Shown in pieces: positions 14,221 to 15,815 of a DNA stretch of 15,815 bases. The stretch comes from Bacteroidales bacterium. GTDB lineage: Bacteria; Bacteroidota; Bacteroidia; Bacteroidales; UBA4181. The stretch spans positions 1-15,815 of the forward strand of contig JAITTD010000053.1 in the NCBI GenBank assembly GCA_031287245.1. The letters are read 5' to 3'. The translations under genes were made by a program, and so were the position numbers. The number at the start of each line of letters is the position of its first letter. The stretch's first letter is position 1. A model generated the notes under the pieces. That model saw only the letters and a program-made list of their open reading frames with translations. It did no database searches and was not told the origin of the DNA.

Positions 14221-15027
14221 TTATCCGTTTCTCCGTTCCTCCGCCTTCGCTTCGTCCCAAATGACGTTCATTTCGTCCAGCGACATACTCGTCAGCGGAC
14301 GTCCGGCTTGGATGGTTTTTTCTTCCAGATAGTTGAAACGTGTGATGAACTTGCGATTGGTGCGTTCGAGCGCCGATTCGGGATCAACGCCATACAGTCG
14401 CGCTGCATTGACCAAAGAGAAAAACAAATCGCCAAATTCGGCTTCCATTCCGGCAGTATCCATGCGATCTATCTCTTGCTTCAATTCGCCGGTTTCCTCG
14501 TTCACCTTGTCCCACACCTGCTCGCGTTTATCCCAGTCGAAGCCTGCGGAACGCACTTTGTCCTGTATTCGCAGCGCCTTCACCATGGCGGGCAACGATT
14601 TCGGCACTCCTGCCAGTATGGATTTGTTGCCTTCTTTGATTTTCAGGTTCTCCCAGTTGGTTTTTACATCGCTGTCGTCCTTCACCGACACATCGCCGAA
14701 AACATGAGGATGGCGAAAAATCAACTTTTCACACAGCCCGTCAATTACGTCGGCAAAGGTGAAATCACCTGTTTCGGAAGCAATTTTTGCATAAAACACG
14801 AGATGCAGCAACACGTCGCCCAATTCTTTGCGGATGTTCTGCATATCCTTGTCGAGAATGGCATCTGCCAACTCGTAAGTTTCCTCAATGGTGAGATGGC
14901 GCAGACTTTCGATGGTTTGCTTTTTGTCCCACGGGCATTTTTCACGCAATTCGTCCATGATTTCAATCAGCCGTCCTAATGATTTCTGCGCAGTTTCTTT
15001 ATTGCTGTTCAATACTTTATCTGACAT
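14221..15027 (-). CDS. mazG: Nucleoside triphosphate pyrophosphohydrolase MazG
   Basis: A 268-residue, two-domain MazG that hydrolyses NTPs/dNTPs to the monophosphate and pyrophosphate, cleaning the nucleotide pool and tempering stress signalling. The N-terminal domain carries CPWDKKQT (31-38), the metal-binding EETYE (48-52) with ELGD (68-71), and FRHPHVFGD (104-112). The C-terminal domain carries KVNEETGELKQE (174-185) and EFGD (197-200). Both acidic sets are intact. It starts 5 nt after the stop of the membrane protein gene and abuts queG, so it is the middle gene of an operon. Its last codons (EERRNG) come from a GGAACGGAGAAACG sequence that also occurs as a tandem repeat at 15762-15797. 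That suggests a dispersed repeat has shaped the 3' end. Confidence 0.95.
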   Translation of the reverse strand: MSDKVLNSNKETAQKSLGRLIEIMDELREKCPWDKKQTIESLRHLTIEETYELADAILDKDMQNIRKELGDVLLHLVFYAKIASETGDFTFADVIDGLCEKLIFRHPHVFGDVSVKDDSDVKTNWENLKIKEGNKSILAGVPKSLPAMVKALRIQDKVRSAGFDWDKREQVWDKVNEETGELKQEIDRMDTAGMEAEFGDLFFSLVNAARLYGVDPESALERTNRKFITRFNYLEEKTIQAGRPLTSMSLDEMNVIWDEAKAEERRNG

Positions 15028-15032
15028 ATTGT

Positions 15033-15659
15033 TTAATCGGGGAAAACGTAAATTGTTTTTTTTATCTTTTCATTTTCAATCTCCACTTCGATGGTTTTGG
15101 GCACACGGCGCGGACTGAGTTTCACGCCCATGAACATGCCTGCTACAAAGGATGCCACTAACAGCACAAGAGTGAAATAAATCAAACTGTCTGTGTTGAG
15201 TCGCGACGCCACATTGACAGTAATAATCTGCACGAGCGAGATGAGGGCACGCACGGCTATCCAGCTGTATGTTTCCATTCTGTACAAGCCTGCTCCGATC
15301 AACAACATCACATCAAGCGCGATGTTGATCAGATTAACCGTCATGATGATATATTTCTCAAAGTCATTGTAAATCAACTTTGGTGCGTTCAACCATTCAG
15401 GGAAAAAGAATTTAGCAGAGATGATGCTGTCAAGCACAAAAATAGCGAACAGCAGGATAAACACACCAATATTATGGTAGTAATATTTTTTCTTCATGGC
15501 GATGGATGGTGTGCTTTCCAACATCTTGATAATCGCCATATTTTTCTTATACTTTTTTGATATATCGTCCAAAATAGATTGCTTCGGTTCACCGCTACCC
15601 ACTCGGCGTCTTATCTCGTTTTTAATAAGAGCCGTTTCCTTCATTTCATCTTTCCACAT
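15033..15659 (-). CDS. Membrane protein of unknown function, four predicted helices
   Basis: I do not recognise this 208-residue protein. The first 60 residues are charged and soluble (IKNEIRRRVGSGEPKQSILDD is the start of this part, split here for length: IKNEIRRRVGSG, then EPKQSILDD). Hydrophobic segments follow at about 65-85, 104-127, 130-149 and 157-178. A basic, soluble tail ends in KTIEVEIENEKIKKTIYVF. No signal peptide, lipobox or catalytic motif is visible. The start may be ATG 15659 or the in-frame ATG 15644. It is the first gene of the operon with mazG and queG, with a candidate promoter 60-70 bp upstream. The shared operon alone does not indicate a role in nucleotide or tRNA metabolism. 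Confidence 0.8.
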   Translation of the reverse strand: MWKDEMKETALIKNEIRRRVGSGEPKQSILDDISKKYKKNMAIIKMLESTPSIAMKKKYYYHNIGVFILLFAIFVLDSIISAKFFFPEWLNAPKLIYNDFEKYIIMTVNLINIALDVMLLIGAGLYRMETYSWIAVRALISLVQIITVNVASRLNTDSLIYFTLVLLVASFVAGMFMGVKLSPRRVPKTIEVEIENEKIKKTIYVFPD

Positions 15660-15720
15660 TTTATTACTAAGGTATTATATTACAAGCAATATGCTACAAA
15701 TCCTTTCAAATTTGATGTTA

Positions 15721-15751
15721 CAAAGTTAAAAAATCATTTATCAATAGAAAA
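15721..15751 (-). promoter_or_regulatory. Bacteroidetes-type promoter of the membrane protein-mazG-queG operon
   Basis: Minus-strand TAACTTTG (15728-15721) matches TAnnTTTG, and TTTT (15751-15748) stands 19 nt upstream where TTTG is expected. The leader would be about 55 nt to ATG 15659. Confidence 0.5.
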
Positions 15752-15761
15752 ATAAATTTTT

Positions 15762-15797
15762 ACGGAGAAACGGGGGAACGGAGAAACGAGTGAACGG
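15762..15797. repeat. 16-nt tandem repeat at right end (ACGGAGAAACG core)
   Basis: Two 16-nt units, ACGGAGAAACGGGGGA (15762-15777) and ACGGAGAAACGAGTGA (15778-15793), are followed by ACGG. A 14-nt stretch across the units (15775-15788) recurs in the 3' end of mazG on the opposite strand (14225-14239). It lies upstream of the operon promoter; no gene is seen from here to the window end. Confidence 0.7.
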
Positions 15798-15815
15798 TGC
15801 AAGCCTCGGTTATAT

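Overview
The window looks like chromosomal DNA from the phylum Bacteroidetes, probably order Bacteroidales. The basis is inference from gene content and signals. There is a GH92 lipoprotein, a rhomboid protease with the short C-terminal tail typical of the phylum, and a short QueG without extra C-terminal repeats. Start codons lack Shine-Dalgarno sequences, and several genes are preceded by TAnnTTTG (-7) elements, two of them with a good -33 partner. There are no rRNA, tRNA, CRISPR or transposase genes.

Layout. Bases 1-838 hold no convincing gene: a cluster of hairpins, a perfect 13-bp inverted repeat, a 7-nt microsatellite and a long 21-nt tandem array that ends at the rhomboid stop codon. 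Next comes a leftward, tightly spaced run (3965 to 839): a GH16-fold protein that has lost its catalytic acids, a WecA/TagO-type polyprenyl-phosphate sugar-1-phosphate transferase, and a rhomboid protease. A stand-alone response-regulator receiver (4214-4594, +) diverges from it and converges on a two-domain universal stress protein (5505-4606, -).

From 11680 to 5530, all leftward, lie a GH92 alpha-mannosidase-like lipoprotein, a large transglutaminase-like lipoprotein with its own clear promoter, and a threonine aldolase whose start is fused to the preceding stop by a 7-nt repeat and whose C-terminus is made of a different repeat. No SusC/SusD pair is present, so this is not a classical polysaccharide utilisation locus. 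Diverging from GH92 is an RND-type membrane-fusion protein (11820-12875, +) with no pump or outer-membrane channel after it. A 427-bp gap follows, with three terminator-like hairpins, a 12-bp palindrome, a sigma54-like box and a possible 35-codon ORF. The right end is a leftward operon: a four-helix membrane protein of unknown function, MazG and QueG.

The most interesting signals are (1) the inactivated GH16 fold, apparently cytoplasmic, in an operon with a lipid-linked glycan initiating enzyme and a rhomboid; (2) several unrelated short repeat families placed at gene boundaries, where they make C-terminal residues, stop codons or start codons; and (3) the structured gap after the orphan membrane-fusion protein. 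All functional links between neighbours are inference.
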